DNA of 64,000 nt from Streptococcus sp. 29892 (GCF_032594935.1 NZ_CP118734.1:1640001-1704000); one strand, 5' to 3'; shown: positions 11,597 through 21,710, counted from the stretch's first letter. A program made the numbers and translations. The notes: generated by a model not told the origin, from the sequence alone.

Positions 11597-11923
11597 TCAG
11601 TCTTGAACGATTTGTTTGCCGAAGACTTCTTTCTCCAAACGATTTAAACGACGAAGAATATCAAAGTTTGTAGCCGAGGATGGACGTTCCGTAGGAAGCA
11701 CATCTTTTACTTCCTCAACAGCAGCAACTTTAGGAGTGTTTGCTACCTGAGCTTTCAAGCGAGCAATCTCGCCTTTCAACTCCTTGATAATAGCTTCGTA
11801 AGCATCATAATCCTTCATGATTTCATCTAAAAAGTCATTGACTTCATCTTGATCGTAGCCACGGAAACCGACTTTAAAATCTTGTTCAAAAATATCTTTA
11901 GTTGTAAATTTAATACTTGCCAT
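11597..11923 (-). CDS. gpsB: Cell-division protein GpsB (DivIVA-like)
   Basis: Cytosolic adaptor that coordinates septal and peripheral wall synthesis with class A PBPs, MreC and the kinase StkP. The 108-residue protein has the DivIVA-like N-terminal segment KDIFEQDFKVGFRGYDQDEVNDFLDEIMKD split here as membrane-binding and PBP-binding parts, a coiled coil (about 40-65), a linker, and a short helical C-terminal trimerisation piece (LRRLNRLEKEVFG). Starts after GGGAGAGAG. Close to mapZ and pbp1A, both functional partners. Confidence 0.93.
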   Translation of the reverse strand: MASIKFTTKDIFEQDFKVGFRGYDQDEVNDFLDEIMKDYDAYEAIIKELKGEIARLKAQVANTPKVAAVEEVKDVLPTERPSSATNFDILRRLNRLEKEVFGKQIVQD

Positions 11924-11993
11924 TTCTCTCTCCCATATCTAAAACATCACTAGTCCTATTATATTAAAAAAAATAGGGAAAAATCAAGTCAAA

Positions 11994-12533
11994 TCACTCA
12001 GAATTTGAAAAATTTTCTGCCACCTCATTCAGTTGTTCAAAGGTAAGCGTTTTTCTATCATACTCCTCTTTTTTTAAGACTTGATGATATAAATATTTCA
12101 AGTTGGTTTCATTTTCAGCATCGTAAAACAGATAGATTCCGTCAGTATTATCCACTAAAAATTTATTGTAATCTTTAAACTGACCAGGATTCTCATAACG
12201 AGGGTAGGCATACTTAATGAAATCCGTCTGCTTAAAGCGCTGCAATTTCAGCTGGTTGGCTTCATTCCATTGTTCTCCATGATTTTCAAACATGAAGATG
12301 GTCGCTATTTGAAAACCATAACCTTCCGACCGCAAATCCTCTAAAACTTCTAAAGTCCAATATTCAAAGCCCAACTGACCTGTCAGAACAAACCAGGTCA
12401 CTCCATCCTCCAAAATTCGAACAAGATCCTGCTTGATAGCCAATTTTATGATGGCTAGCCGCGGGTCCTTGTCTGAAAAAATCCCTAGCTCGGTATGTGT
12501 ATATCCCCTTATCAAAAGGCTCTTAGTATGCAT
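11994..12533 (-). CDS. DUF1273/YpsA-family SLOG protein
   Basis: A 179-residue protein of the DUF1273 family (YpsA in Bacillus), a SLOG-fold relative of DprA/LOG nucleotide-binding proteins. Visible features: [11 protein letters not shown] start, [23 protein letters not shown] nucleotide-binding-like region (about 50-75), and [10 protein letters not shown] near residue 130. In Bacillus YpsA affects cell division, but the biochemical role is not settled. It is divergent from recU, with the recU promoter inside the 66-base gap, the usual Firmicutes arrangement. Confidence 0.85.
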   Translation of the reverse strand: MHTKSLLIRGYTHTELGIFSDKDPRLAIIKLAIKQDLVRILEDGVTWFVLTGQLGFEYWTLEVLEDLRSEGYGFQIATIFMFENHGEQWNEANQLKLQRFKQTDFIKYAYPRYENPGQFKDYNKFLVDNTDGIYLFYDAENETNLKYLYHQVLKKEEYDRKTLTFEQLNEVAENFSNSE

Positions 12534-12536
12534 TCC

Positions 12537-12566
12537 TTGTACTCTTTTCTCTAATTGTGGTATAAT
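12537..12566 (+). promoter_or_regulatory. Promoter of recU-pbp1A
   Basis: TTGTAC (12537-12542), 18 bases, TATAAT (12561-12566) with TGG before it (extended -10). Confidence 0.75.
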
Positions 12567-12599
12567 ATGCTGATATTTATTTTATCAAGAAGGAGTTCT

Positions 12600-13217
12600 A
12601 TGGTCAATTATCCTCATAAGATAGCTAAAAAAATCAATAGAACCAATTCTGTTTCATCTCAAAAAATTAGCTTCGCTAATCGGGGAATGTCCTTTGAAGC
12701 TGCTATCAATGATAGCAACCTTTACTATCTTGCTCACGAGATTGCGGTTATACATAAGAAACCTACTCCTGTGCAGATTGTAAAGGTTGATTATCCAAAG
12801 AGAAGCCGTGCGAAAATTGTAGAGGCCTATTTTCGACAGGCATCTACAACGGATTACTCAGGAGTTTTCAGGAAACATTATATTGATTTCGAAGCCAAGG
12901 AAACGCGACAAAAAGCATCTATGCCTATGAAGAATTTTCATGAGCATCAGATTGAACACATGAAACAGGTTGTAAAGCAGGGTGGCGTATGCTTTGTTCT
13001 TCTTCACTTTTCAACACTTAAAGAAACCTATCTCTTACCTGCCGTTCACTTGATTGAATTCTACCAAGTAGATAAGGGAAGCAAATCCATGCCTCTCTCT
13101 TTCATTCGACAATTTGGCTTTGAGATTCAAATGGGACGCTTTCCAAGCGTACCCTATCTGGAAGTGGTTGAAAAAAATTTATTAGGTGGTGACTCTTTTG
13201 AAAACTACAAGTATTAA
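12600..13217 (+). CDS. recU: Holliday junction resolvase RecU
   Basis: Nuclease that resolves four-way recombination intermediates; 205 residues from ATG 12600, preceded by AAGGAG at 6 bases. A longer frame reaches back to 12555, across the -10, and is not credible. Family segments: [17 protein letters not shown] near residues 22-38, [23 protein letters not shown] (acidic/Lys active-site region near 85-100) and FVLLHFS. The 3' end overlaps pbp1A by 32 bases, an arrangement conserved in streptococci and suggesting translational coupling. Confidence 0.96.
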   Translation: MVNYPHKIAKKINRTNSVSSQKISFANRGMSFEAAINDSNLYYLAHEIAVIHKKPTPVQIVKVDYPKRSRAKIVEAYFRQASTTDYSGVFRKHYIDFEAKETRQKASMPMKNFHEHQIEHMKQVVKQGGVCFVLLHFSTLKETYLLPAVHLIEFYQVDKGSKSMPLSFIRQFGFEIQMGRFPSVPYLEVVEKNLLGGDSFENYKY

Positions 13218-15360
13218 AAAAACTCTCCTAGTAGTTGCAAACGTCTTACTAGCTGGCTTTATTCTTACCTTTCTAGTCGGTTCCCTCTTGGTAGGTTACT
13301 GGATAGTAACAGCTCCCAAGCTAACCGAAGAAAGTTTGACAGCCACAGTATCCAGTAAGATTTACGACAAAAACGGAAGTCTGATTGCTGACCTGGGAGC
13401 AGAAAAGCGTTCTAGCGCCAAAACCGAAGAAATTCCGACTGATTTGGTCAATGCCATCGTTGCGATTGAAGATCAGCGCTTCTTCAACCATAGGGGTGTG
13501 GACGTTATCCGTATCGCTGGTTCTTTGGTTAACAACCTGACGGGCGGACGCTTACAAGGTGGTTCGACACTTGATCAGCAGTTCATCAAACTGACCTACT
13601 TCTCAACTTCTTCCGAAGACCAAAACATCAAACGGAAAATTCAAGAAGCCTGGTTAGCAACCCAACTGGAAAAAGACAAGACTAAGCAAGAAATCATGAC
13701 CTACTATGTCAATAAAGTCTTTATGGCCAATGGAAACTACGGGATGAAAACAGCTGCACATTCCTACTATGGTAAAGAATTGAAAGATCTTACTTTAGCC
13801 CAGCTCGCCTTACTGGCAGGTATGCCTCAAGCTCCTAACCAATACGATCCTTATACCAACCCTGAAGATGCTAAAACACGCAGAGATTTAGTCCTAGCTG
13901 AAATGTTGGAAGAAAAGTACATCGACAATGCCCAGTACGAGCAAGCTGTGCTGACTCCAGTCACTGATGGTTTACAGGCTCTATCCAATGAAGCAGCTTA
14001 TCCTGCTTATATGGATAACTATCTCAAGCAGGTTATCGAAGAAGTTGAGGCTAAAACAGGCTACAACTTGTTAACTACGGGTATGGATGTCTATACAAAC
14101 GTAGATCCTGCTGCTCAACAGCAGTTGTGGGACATTTACAATACCGATATGTATGTCAGCTACCCGGATGATTTGATGCAGGTAGCCTCTACGGTCGTGG
14201 ATGTATCAAACGGTAAGGTCGTTGCACAGTTGGGCGGACGGCACCAATCAAGTAATGTTTCCTTCGGTACCAACCAGGCTGTTGAAACCAACCGTGACTT
14301 TGGTTCGACCATGAAACCCATCACCGACTATGCTCCTGCTTATGAACATGGCATCTACACTTCAACGGCTGACATTATGGTCGATGGACCTTACAATTTC
14401 CCTGGCACAACTATCCCGATCAATAACTGGGACAAGCAATTCTACGGATCCATTTCAATCAAGACAGCTGTTCAGTATTCACGTAATGTGACAGCAGTCA
14501 AGGCTCTTGAAGCAACTGGACTAGAAAACTCTCTGGCATTCTTGAACAGTATCGGCATTAATTATCCAGAAATGCACTACTCAAATGCGATTTCTAGTAA
14601 CACTTCCGATACAGGTCGTCAATATGGTGCAAGTTCTGAAAAAATGGCTGCAGCCTATGCTGCCTTCGCCAATGGCGGAACTTATTACGCTCCACAATAT
14701 GTCAATAAGATTGTCTTTAGCGATGGAACAGTTTCGGAGTATGCTCCTCAAGGGAACCGTGTTATGACGGAAGAAACAGCCTATATGATGACAGATTTGA
14801 TGAAATCTGTATTGAGTTATGGTTACGGACTAAACGCTACTGTCAGCGGTATTCCGATGGCTGGTAAAACCGGTACCTCAAACTATACCGACAGCGAAAC
14901 AGAATCCATTCTTGCTTCTGTTCCTGAAGCTAACTATAGCTACAGTGTCGTTCCAGATGAGAACTTCGTCGGCTACTCTAGCCAGTATGCCATGGCCGTT
15001 TGGACCGGTTACACCAACCGTATGACCCCGATCTTAGATAATGGGATGCGAGTTGCTACAGACGTTTATCACCATATGATGGCCTATATGCATTCTGACT
15101 ATACTGCTACTGAATGGGAAGTGCCGAGTGGTTTGGTTCGCTATGGTTCAAATTACTATTTGAAAGGCAGCCGTTCTCTATCCAATGCTTATAATAGTTA
15201 TAATACTTACAATAACTATAGTAGCACAGTGTCTAGTTCCAGTGAATCCACTGAGCAATCAACACAAAGTTCCTCTTCAGAATCTCAAACTGAAAATACT
15301 ACAGCTGACTCAGAAGCAACCAATACTTCATCCTCAGAGCAATCATCGGATGGCCAATAA
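13186..15360 (+). CDS. pbp1A: Penicillin-binding protein 1A (class A, bifunctional)
   Basis: Membrane-anchored peptidoglycan glycosyltransferase and transpeptidase. TM anchor at about 13-40; GT51 domain with catalytic Glu95 in [13 protein letters not shown] and GGSTLDQQ; transpeptidase motifs STMK (374-377), SRN (432-434, the SxN box) and KTG (561-563). The C-terminus (about 670-724) is a Ser/Tyr/Asn/Gln-rich tail. 724 residues, normal for streptococci. The start is GTG at 13186 with a second GTG next to it; both lie inside recU, and AGG just upstream is a weak ribosome site, so the start could be a few codons later (TTG 13198). Changes near STMK/KTG are what confer beta-lactam resistance in this family; no judgement is made here. 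Confidence 0.96.
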   Translation: MVTLLKTTSIKKTLLVVANVLLAGFILTFLVGSLLVGYWIVTAPKLTEESLTATVSSKIYDKNGSLIADLGAEKRSSAKTEEIPTDLVNAIVAIEDQRFFNHRGVDVIRIAGSLVNNLTGGRLQGGSTLDQQFIKLTYFSTSSEDQNIKRKIQEAWLATQLEKDKTKQEIMTYYVNKVFMANGNYGMKTAAHSYYGKELKDLTLAQLALLAGMPQAPNQYDPYTNPEDAKTRRDLVLAEMLEEKYIDNAQYEQAVLTPVTDGLQALSNEAAYPAYMDNYLKQVIEEVEAKTGYNLLTTGMDVYTNVDPAAQQQLWDIYNTDMYVSYPDDLMQVASTVVDVSNGKVVAQLGGRHQSSNVSFGTNQAVETNRDFGSTMKPITDYAPAYEHGIYTSTADIMVDGPYNFPGTTIPINNWDKQFYGSISIKTAVQYSRNVTAVKALEATGLENSLAFLNSIGINYPEMHYSNAISSNTSDTGRQYGASSEKMAAAYAAFANGGTYYAPQYVNKIVFSDGTVSEYAPQGNRVMTEETAYMMTDLMKSVLSYGYGLNATVSGIPMAGKTGTSNYTDSETESILASVPEANYSYSVVPDENFVGYSSQYAMAVWTGYTNRMTPILDNGMRVATDVYHHMMAYMHSDYTATEWEVPSGLVRYGSNYYLKGSRSLSNAYNSYNTYNNYSSTVSSSSESTEQSTQSSSSESQTENTTADSEATNTSSSEQSSDGQ

Positions 15361-15363
15361 GAA

Positions 15364-15395
15364 CAGGGTTGGACCTAGGCCCAGCCTTTTCTTAT
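15364..15395 (+). terminator. Probable terminator of recU-pbp1A
   Basis: GGTTGG and CCAGCC pair (one G-T) around an 8-base loop, followed by TTTTCTTATT. Confidence 0.6.
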
Positions 15396-15412
15396 TGTAT
15401 GGGTTACAAAAC

Positions 15413-15482
15413 TATTGTCGAATGAAGAGCCTTCAGACAAGGAACTGAGGTAGAAGATGTATCAAAGCTCTTCAAATGACTA
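15413..15482. repeat. Short copy of TAGTC-ended repeat (deleted form)
   Basis: Imperfect terminal inverted repeats (TGTCGAATGAAGAGC near the left end versus GCTCTTCAAATGACTA at the right). The 19-mer TTCAGACAAGGAACTGAGG and the block GATGTATCAAAG are shared with the element at 35780-35881; relative to it the middle (about 30 bases with GGCAAGGCGAAAGTGAC) is missing. Resembles small non-autonomous streptococcal repeats. Confidence 0.7.
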
Positions 15483-15564
15483 TAAACTAACTAAATGGGC
15501 ACTCTTGCCTGTTCTTCCTTACCCACCTCTCCACAATTTCAAGAATTTATGGTAAGATAAAACT

Positions 15565-16278
15565 ATGAAACCTGAAGTATTTTACAAGACCTTGGCTGAT
15601 CAAGGCATTCAACTAACTGACCTACAAAAACAACAATTTTACCGCTACTTTCAACTCTTAGTAGAATGGAATGAAAAAATCAATTTGACGGCCATTACAG
15701 AAGAAGAGGACGTTTATCTCAAGCATTTTTATGATTCCATCGCGCCAATTCTGCAAGGGCATATCCAAAATGAGCCCCTTCGATTATTAGACATCGGAGC
15801 GGGAGCAGGATTTCCAAGTCTGCCCATGAAAATCATCTACCCTCAATTAGATGTGACCATCATTGACTCTCTCAACAAGCGGATCAATTTCTTGCATTTG
15901 TTGGCAGAGGAATTGGGATTGGAGAATGTGCATTTCTATCATGGGCGAGCTGAAGATTTTGCCCAAGACAAGCAATTTCGTGCTCAATTTGACCTTGTTA
16001 CTGCTCGGGCAGTTGCACGTATGCAGATCTTATCAGAGCTAACCATTCCGTATTTAAAACTCAATGGCAAACTCATTGCCCTCAAAGCCTCTAGCGCTGA
16101 GGACGAATTGGCTCAAGCTAAGAACGCCCTGACTCTCCTTTTTGGTAAGGTCATTGAAAACGTTGACTATCAATTGCCAAACGGCGATCCACGCACACTA
16201 ACCATTGTCGAAAAGAAAAAGGAAACTCCCAATAAGTTTCCACGGAAGGCTGGTATGCCAAATAAACGACCACTGTAA
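15565..16278 (+). CDS. rsmG: 16S rRNA (guanine527-N7)-methyltransferase
   Basis: RsmG (GidB) methylates G527 of 16S rRNA; loss gives low-level streptomycin resistance in many bacteria. The 237-residue protein has [10 protein letters not shown], the SAM motif [17 protein letters not shown] (about 72-88), SLNKRINFL and GRAEDFA. The C-terminus ends in a basic [25 protein letters not shown] tail typical of Firmicutes. Alone on the plus strand, convergent with the ECF genes. Confidence 0.96.
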   Translation: MKPEVFYKTLADQGIQLTDLQKQQFYRYFQLLVEWNEKINLTAITEEEDVYLKHFYDSIAPILQGHIQNEPLRLLDIGAGAGFPSLPMKIIYPQLDVTIIDSLNKRINFLHLLAEELGLENVHFYHGRAEDFAQDKQFRAQFDLVTARAVARMQILSELTIPYLKLNGKLIALKASSAEDELAQAKNALTLLFGKVIENVDYQLPNGDPRTLTIVEKKKETPNKFPRKAGMPNKRPL

Positions 16279-16282
16279 AAGA

Positions 16283-16310
16283 GGCTGAGCAAAAAGCCCA
16301 ACCTCGCTTC
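16283..16310 (+). terminator. Terminator-like hairpin after rsmG
   Basis: GAGGCTGAGC and GCCCAACCTC pair (with G-T and one A-C) around an A-rich loop. No T-run follows directly, so it could equally be the edge of a repeat. Confidence 0.45.
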
Positions 16311-16334
16311 TCAGGGTTTGTGTCAACATCTCAG

Positions 16335-16450
16335 CGCAGTGGTTGATTGGCAGATTTGTTCGTATTTTACACTCCAAATCTGACCTAATCAACTGTGCGG
16401 GGGCGGGAAGACGAACTCTTTTTTTACCAGTCGAGTTCTTTCCCGCTCCC
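16335..16450. repeat. Two consecutive long hairpins between convergent genes
   Basis: First hairpin: GGTTGATT...AGATTTG pairs with CAAATCT...AATCAAC (16335-16399). Second: GGGGCGGGAA then GAACTC pair with GAGTTC then TTCCCGCTCCC across a T-run loop (16399-16450). The loop-proximal motif ACCAGTCGAGTTCT recurs at 39850-39863, so this is a repeated module, probably acting as a bidirectional transcription stop. Confidence 0.6.
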
Positions 16451-16455
16451 TTTCT

Positions 16456-17289
16456 CTATCTCCACGGGTTGTAAAAACGTCCACCATTCACAAATAAAAG
16501 TCCAATTGTAATGAGAATAAGCACTAAAATAAGGGCTAGAACCAGATAATCAATATTTTGCAAGGCTTGGTAGCTATACCAAGTCCTTTTTTTATTTTTC
16601 CCGAAACGACGCAATTCCATGGCTGTCGAAATGGTATCAATTCGCTCCAAGGAACCAAAAATCAAGGGGATAACCAGAGCTAGATTGCCCTTAATACGGT
16701 CCATTAACTTGCCTTTCTTAGATAGCTCCAAACCACGCGCTTCCTGGGACATCCGAATAGTATAAAACTCCTCCTGAATATCTGGGATATAACGCATGGT
16801 CAAACTAACCGCATAGGCTACCTTATAGGATACCCCAATCTGATTTAAGCTTGAAGCAAACTGGCTCGGATGGGTTGTCATCAAAAAGACAAGAGCCAGA
16901 GGAACTGTACAAAAATATTTCAAGAGTAAGTTAAACAGATAAAAAAACTGCTGACTAGTCAAGGAATAGGAACCAAAACCAGAAAGGATAACCGTTTCAG
17001 CCCCATAGAGCTCTACTCCGTACCTTGGTGCAAACAGATGAACCATCAAGGCATTTAAGAGGGCAAAAACAATTGTAAAGAGCAGAACAAGGGACACATC
17101 CTTATAGCGAATACCGGATAGTTTAAATAAGGCCAGCGAGAATAGTGCGATAAAGGCAATCAAACGGGTATCGTAAGTCACCATGGCAATAATTGTCACA
17201 ATCAGGAAAAACAAGAGCTTGGTAACAGCAGACAAATCATAAATGATGCCTCTTCCTTTATGGTAACCAATTAAATGTTGTTGGCTCAT
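16456..17289 (-). CDS. ECF transporter T component (EcfT-family permease)
   Basis: Transmembrane coupling subunit of an energy-coupling-factor importer. 277 residues with about six hydrophobic segments and the two cytosolic Ala-Arg-Gly-type coupling motifs: SQEARGLEL near 183 and TAMELRRFG near 222 (second one Leu-Arg-Arg). It overlaps the start of this protein's frame with the end of the double-ATPase gene by 4 bases, so the two are co-transcribed. Likely partner S subunit lies at 21761-22306. It resembles the pneumococcal set UPF0397 protein/ATPase/permease. Substrate unknown. Confidence 0.88.
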   Translation of the reverse strand: MSQQHLIGYHKGRGIIYDLSAVTKLLFFLIVTIIAMVTYDTRLIAFIALFSLALFKLSGIRYKDVSLVLLFTIVFALLNALMVHLFAPRYGVELYGAETVILSGFGSYSLTSQQFFYLFNLLLKYFCTVPLALVFLMTTHPSQFASSLNQIGVSYKVAYAVSLTMRYIPDIQEEFYTIRMSQEARGLELSKKGKLMDRIKGNLALVIPLIFGSLERIDTISTAMELRRFGKNKKRTWYSYQALQNIDYLVLALILVLILITIGLLFVNGGRFYNPWR

Positions 17290-18959
17290 TGCCCCCTCCT
17301 TTCTTCCTGCATATAGAACATGGTCAATTCCAACGGGTTTACTGCCAAGCGTTCTGCCAAGTGGAATATAGATGTTTCCTTCAAATTGGCTTCCTCAATG
17401 ACCTGGCTATTTGACAAGATTTCTGCTGGACTAGCATCTTCGATAATCTGACCATCCACCACAACAATAGCCCTATCTGAATAATCCAACATCAACTGCA
17501 TATCGTGGGTAATCATCACAATGGTATGTCCTTGGGCATTTAGTTGGTCCAAGAAATCCATCATTTCCTGATAGTGACGTTGATCCTGGCCAGCCGTTGG
17601 TTCATCCAACAGAATAATCTCAGGATTAAGCACCAAGATAGAGGCAATGGTCACCCTCTTCTTCTGACCGTAGGACAAGGCTGAAATCGGCCACTTGCGG
17701 TACTGGTACAAGCCACAAACCTCCAAAATCTTGAAGACCCTAGCCTCAATTTCTTCTTCCACCACTCCCCTCATTCGTAAACCAAGGGCTACCTCATCAA
17801 AAATCATGGTCTGGCTGATCATCTGATTAGGGTTCTGAAGGACGTAACCAATCCGCTCCGCCCTCTCCTTAACAGAATCATCCTTAATGGATTTACCTTG
17901 CCACAATATCTCCCCATCAGGTTGAATAAAGGCACACAAGGCCTTGGCCAAGGTTGATTTGCCAGCCCCATTTTTTCCGACGATGGCCAAGCGTTCACCC
18001 TTATAAATATTTAAATCAATACCTGAGAGAATGGTTTTATCAGAGTAAGCGAATTGCAAATTGCGGGCTTCCAGCAAGACTTCCTTTTCCACTTCTGTCA
18101 AGTTGACACTTGGGAGTTGCCCCATTTCTAAAGAAGCTAGTTCAAGTTCCCAGACAGAAGAGAGGTGGGCAGCTCTTTCAATTGGATAGCCTAAACCTCG
18201 TAAGGTAGAAATATAGAGGGGCTCTCGAATACCATTTTCTCTTAATAGACTAGTCTGCAAGAGCTGATCTGGATGACCATTGAAGAGAATACGTCCATCG
18301 TTTATCAACACAATTCTGTCTACCTGTCGATAAAGGACATCTTCCAAGCGGTGCTCAATAATAATGGTCGTTGTTCCCTCTTGAGCATGCAAACGATCAA
18401 TCAAGTCAATGGTATCTTGACCAGATTTGGGATCCAGGTTGGCCAGAGGTTCATCGAATAACAAAATAGGACTTTCATCAATCAAGACCCCTGCTAGGCT
18501 GACCCGTTGCTTCTGACCTCCCGAAAGATCCTGGGGACGATGGCTGAGCAATTCTTTTAGTTCCAAGCGTTCTGCCCAGTCATGAACTCGTTCTTTCATG
18601 GTCGCCAAGGTTTCCATGTCATTTTCCAGTGCAAAAGCCATATCTTCAGCAACAGAAAGCCCGATAAACTGACCGTCCGTATCCTGCAAGACAGTGCTGA
18701 CCAAGAGAGATTTTTGGTAAATGGACTGGTCGAAAGCAGACTGCCCCATCAACTTGAAATCTCCAGAATGGGTTCCCTTATGGATATTTGGAATAATCCC
18801 ATTTAAAACTTGACCGAGAGTGGACTTGCCCGATCCAGATGGACCAATAATCAGCACCTTCTCTCCCTCATAGATAGTCAAATCAATACCATGTAAGGTC
18901 GCTTCCGTCTGCGCATTGTATGTAAAAGAAAAATTCTTGAATTCGATGACTTTTTTCAT
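17286..18959 (-). CDS. ECF transporter ATPase, two ABC domains in one chain
   Basis: 557 residues with two complete ATPase domains: Walker A GPSGSGKS (39-46), LSGGQ (145-149), Walker B ILLFDEP (165-171); then Walker A GKNGAGKS (about 328-335), LSYGQ (428-432; Gly to Tyr in the signature), Walker B IILLDEP (448-454). This is the fused EcfA-EcfA' type (as in YkoD and pneumococcal SP_0483-like proteins), not a frameshift artefact. Start at 18959. Followed by the T subunit with a 4-base overlap. Powers uptake of a vitamin or similar small molecule whose identity is not known. Confidence 0.9.
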   Translation of the reverse strand: MKKVIEFKNFSFTYNAQTEATLHGIDLTIYEGEKVLIIGPSGSGKSTLGQVLNGIIPNIHKGTHSGDFKLMGQSAFDQSIYQKSLLVSTVLQDTDGQFIGLSVAEDMAFALENDMETLATMKERVHDWAERLELKELLSHRPQDLSGGQKQRVSLAGVLIDESPILLFDEPLANLDPKSGQDTIDLIDRLHAQEGTTTIIIEHRLEDVLYRQVDRIVLINDGRILFNGHPDQLLQTSLLRENGIREPLYISTLRGLGYPIERAAHLSSVWELELASLEMGQLPSVNLTEVEKEVLLEARNLQFAYSDKTILSGIDLNIYKGERLAIVGKNGAGKSTLAKALCAFIQPDGEILWQGKSIKDDSVKERAERIGYVLQNPNQMISQTMIFDEVALGLRMRGVVEEEIEARVFKILEVCGLYQYRKWPISALSYGQKKRVTIASILVLNPEIILLDEPTAGQDQRHYQEMMDFLDQLNAQGHTIVMITHDMQLMLDYSDRAIVVVDGQIIEDASPAEILSNSQVIEEANLKETSIFHLAERLAVNPLELTMFYMQEERRGQ

Positions 18960-19103
18960 ATTCCTATTATATCAGAATCCAGCATGAAAAAAAGGAAGAA
19001 TTCTCCCTTTCTCCCAATCCATGAGCTATGACGAACGATATAACTCGCTAAAGAATATTCCTTAACCGATGTAAACAAATATTTCCCGACAAATAAATGT
19101 TTC

Positions 19104-19469
19104 TTACATCACAATCACATTAAAATGATGACCATCAAGGTCTGTAAAACTTGCTCCATAGAAGCCATGGGCATCTGTCGGGCGACCTGTAATTTACCCG
19201 CCATTTGCTTCAACACGCTCGATAAGGCTATCCACTTCTTCCCTACTCGCCACATTAAGCGAAATCAAGACTTCATTGCCACTAGTTGCTAGCTGAAATG
19301 GTACGCGTTGGGTAAAGGTCCCTTCCTGCATCAAAATTAAGTTACCACCTTCTGGCAGGGTTGCTGACTTGATATCTCCAAAAGTCGCCACAGAAAAACC
19401 AACTGCTTCATAAAACTGACCAGCTTTTTCAAGGTCTGCTACTGCTAAGTTCATCCAAAATGATTTCAT
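19104..19469 (-). pseudogene. VOC/glyoxalase-family protein interrupted by an in-frame stop
   Basis: From ATG 19469 the minus strand encodes a single-domain vicinal-oxygen-chelate protein (MKSFWMNLAVADLEKAGQFY..., LILMQEGTF, LISLNVASREEVD...ANGG). A TAA at 19194-19196 interrupts it after 91 residues. The same frame then continues with typical family sequence, ITGRPTDAHGFYGASFTDLD then GHHFNVIVM, to a stop at 19104. The expected residue at the break is Lys (AAA), so a single A-to-T change explains it. The C-terminal beta strands and a metal-ligand region are lost, so the product is probably non-functional unless the stop is read through or is a sequence error. Confidence 0.85.
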
Positions 19470-19581
19470 CTTCTTCTCTTTTCTGGTTGATTGGCTTAGT
19501 ATAGACTGGACCGAAGAAAAAATCAAGCATTCTGATTACATAAAAAAATTACACTGATTTCTCAATGCAATTTTAGTATTA

Positions 19582-20565
19582 TTAGGCATTTGCTGGAGCA
19601 AGGCTTTCACCAAGCGCTTCTAAACGCTCTGCCCATTCTTGGCGGGTCAAACCGTTTTCAGTGATATAACGGTTGCGCTCGTGGGCACGGCATTCAGCTG
19701 AACAGCCACGAACATACTTGTGCTCGTTTTCTTCTGACATGAGGGTACGGCGGTTACAGAATGGGTTGCCACAGTTGACATAACGTTCACATGGTGTGCC
19801 ATCAAACCAGTCCTTACCAACAACAACTGGGTCTACATGGTTGACATCAACTGCAATCCGCTCGTCAAAGACATACATCTTACCATCCCACAATTCGCCA
19901 CGAACTTCTGGGTCTTTACCATAGGTTGCGATACCACCGTGAAGCTGACCAACATCCTTGTAGCCTTCACGAACCATCCAGCCTGAGAATTTCTCACAGC
20001 GGACACCACCTGTACAGTAAACCACCACGCGCTTGTCCATGAATTTCTCTTTGTTATCACGCACCCATTGTGGCAATTCACGGAAGTTGCGGATGTCTGG
20101 GCGGATAGCTCCACGGAAGTGGCCAAGGTCGTACTCGTAGTCGTTACGGGTATCCAAAACGACTGTATCTTCGTCCAAGAGAGCTTCTTTGAACTCTTTT
20201 GGTGACAAGTAAGCACCTGTTGTCACAAGTGGGTCAATATCACTGTCGAAGTCGTTGTCTTCCAAACCGAGGTGAACAATTTCTTTTTTATAACGAACAT
20301 GCATTTTCTTGAAAGCTTGCTCATTTTCTTCATCAATCTTAAACCACAAATCACTGAACAATGGGTTAGCATGAACATAGTCCATGTATTTTTGTGTTGT
20401 TTCGTAGTCACCAGAAACAGTACCGTTGATGCCTTCATCAGCAATCAAGATACGTCCTTTTAATCCGATAGACTTACAGAAAGCCAAGTGCTCTGCAGCA
20501 TACTCTTTGGCATTTTCAATCGGAACATACTTATAGTATAACAATACGCGAATGTCTTTTGACAT
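19582..20565 (-). CDS. trhO: tRNA uridine(34) hydroxylase TrhO (rhodanese-like)
   Basis: YceA/TrhO makes 5-hydroxyuridine at tRNA position 34, on the way to mo5U in Gram-positives. The 327-residue protein has the N-terminal acylphosphatase-like domain ([13 protein letters not shown]...[11 protein letters not shown]), a rhodanese domain with [15 protein letters not shown] and the active-site loop [16 protein letters not shown], and a C-terminal cysteine-rich region ([15 protein letters not shown]...[13 protein letters not shown]). Full length. Single gene between the broken VOC gene and an unknown gene. Confidence 0.94.
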   Translation of the reverse strand: MSKDIRVLLYYKYVPIENAKEYAAEHLAFCKSIGLKGRILIADEGINGTVSGDYETTQKYMDYVHANPLFSDLWFKIDEENEQAFKKMHVRYKKEIVHLGLEDNDFDSDIDPLVTTGAYLSPKEFKEALLDEDTVVLDTRNDYEYDLGHFRGAIRPDIRNFRELPQWVRDNKEKFMDKRVVVYCTGGVRCEKFSGWMVREGYKDVGQLHGGIATYGKDPEVRGELWDGKMYVFDERIAVDVNHVDPVVVGKDWFDGTPCERYVNCGNPFCNRRTLMSEENEHKYVRGCSAECRAHERNRYITENGLTRQEWAERLEALGESLAPANA

Positions 20566-20658
20566 GATTTCTCCTTCTCAATCTTTGCAATAGATGATAG
20601 AATTTTGACTTTTCTAGTCAAAGCCACCTTCCATTATATCGCTTACACAGTCAAAAAA

Positions 20659-20698
20659 CAAAAATCTGAACTGAAAATTACTCTTCCAATTCAGATTT
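20659..20698 (-). terminator. Terminator overlapping end of the 308-residue gene
   Basis: Minus strand AAATCTGAA and TTCAGATTT pair across a 20-base loop and are followed by TTTGTTTTTTG. It includes the last codons of the upstream gene. Confidence 0.6.
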
Positions 20699-21604
20699 GA
20701 GTTGTTTCAATTTTTCCAAGTCATCATCACCGAGGAGTTGTCCCACCTGGCGCTTGTGGCGCTTGGCAATATTCTTCTTCCACTTGTCCTTTATGGGATC
20801 GGTCTGCTTAGCCCTATTTTTCGGTAGCTCCACCTTCTCCTTCTCTTGCCACTCCACATCTTTAATCATCTCTTTCCAGTAGGTGACAATAGCAGAGCAG
20901 AGATAGGTTTGTAGTAAGCTCAGCCACTTTTCAACAAAAGTCGACGGCGGCCTATCCTCAACCAAGCGATAGGTCCTTTGGAGTTCAATGAGCTGGGACT
21001 GATATTTTTCCCACTGAAGCATGGATTTACTCGGTTTTTTACGATAGAGTTGGCTGTGGCCAATGACCTCTATATAGGGAGCTACAAACCGGCTAATCCG
21101 TATTTTGAGAGAGGAACGGGAAAGGTAGGTTGCAGTCAATAAACCTGATGCTAGGAGGCGTTCCACCTCCCTAGCCTGATTGTCAGGGAAACGATAGTGG
21201 ACCAGACAGCTAGCCTCTTCTTCCTCTATGAGCAAACGGACCTGTAACCTGCCTTTATGCCAACTAGCGAAAATATCCTGCTTAGCATCCCAAGCTTTCT
21301 GAAAAAATTGTAGCAAGTAGTAGCCTTGTTTGGTCAAGACATACCAACTTCCCTCTTGATAGAGGTAGTTTCGAATAGCCCCCTTCATGTAAAATTCCCC
21401 ATGAAAATCATAGAAGGTGGGTTGTTTGTAGCTTGAGGTAGATGGATGATTACTGATGCGAAAGACCTTGTAATAAATCGTATTCCATAAAACACATATA
21501 TAGAGAGAATCTGTCGTTCCAGACTGATAAATGGTTAAAATCTCCTCGCCTGGATTGAGAATAGAATGAATAAGGGGAGCTATATTTTCTTCTGTCCAAG
21601 CCAT
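20678..21604 (-). CDS. Protein of unknown function, 308 residues
   Basis: I do not recognise this protein. It starts MAWTEENIAPLIHSILNPGEEILTIYQSG, has no signal peptide or membrane segment, is rich in aromatic residues in the first half (many Tyr, Trp, Phe) and ends in a strongly charged Lys/Glu/Asp tail (about 245-308, KNRAKQTDPIKDKWKKNIAKRHKR...LKSELEE) that may be helical. Probably cytosolic. It is preceded by a GGGAGGAG ribosome site and is followed by its own terminator, so it may be monocistronic. It sits inside the gap between the two halves of the ECF transporter. No function proposed. Confidence 0.75.
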   Translation of the reverse strand: MAWTEENIAPLIHSILNPGEEILTIYQSGTTDSLYICVLWNTIYYKVFRISNHPSTSSYKQPTFYDFHGEFYMKGAIRNYLYQEGSWYVLTKQGYYLLQFFQKAWDAKQDIFASWHKGRLQVRLLIEEEEASCLVHYRFPDNQAREVERLLASGLLTATYLSRSSLKIRISRFVAPYIEVIGHSQLYRKKPSKSMLQWEKYQSQLIELQRTYRLVEDRPPSTFVEKWLSLLQTYLCSAIVTYWKEMIKDVEWQEKEKVELPKNRAKQTDPIKDKWKKNIAKRHKRQVGQLLGDDDLEKLKQLKSELEE

Positions 21605-21677
21605 ACATCACTCCTCCCTTCATCTGACAATTTCTATTCTTTTATATTATTATATCATACTGTCAATATCTTTCTCA

Positions 21678-21710
21678 AAAAAATCAACCTAGAAAATTTC
21701 TAGGTTGATA
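21678..21710 (-). terminator. Terminator of the ECF S-subunit operon
   Basis: TCAACCTAGAAA and TTTCTAGGTTGA form a perfect stem, followed on the minus strand by TTTTTTTGAG. Confidence 0.9.

Noticed and set aside
11238..11606. 122-codon plus-strand frame and 62-codon minus-strand frame
   Set aside because: Both lie in the RNase P RNA gene.
17286..18959. Double ATPase as two genes fused by sequencing error
   Set aside because: Fused two-domain ECF ATPases are a known type and the linker is continuous and in frame.
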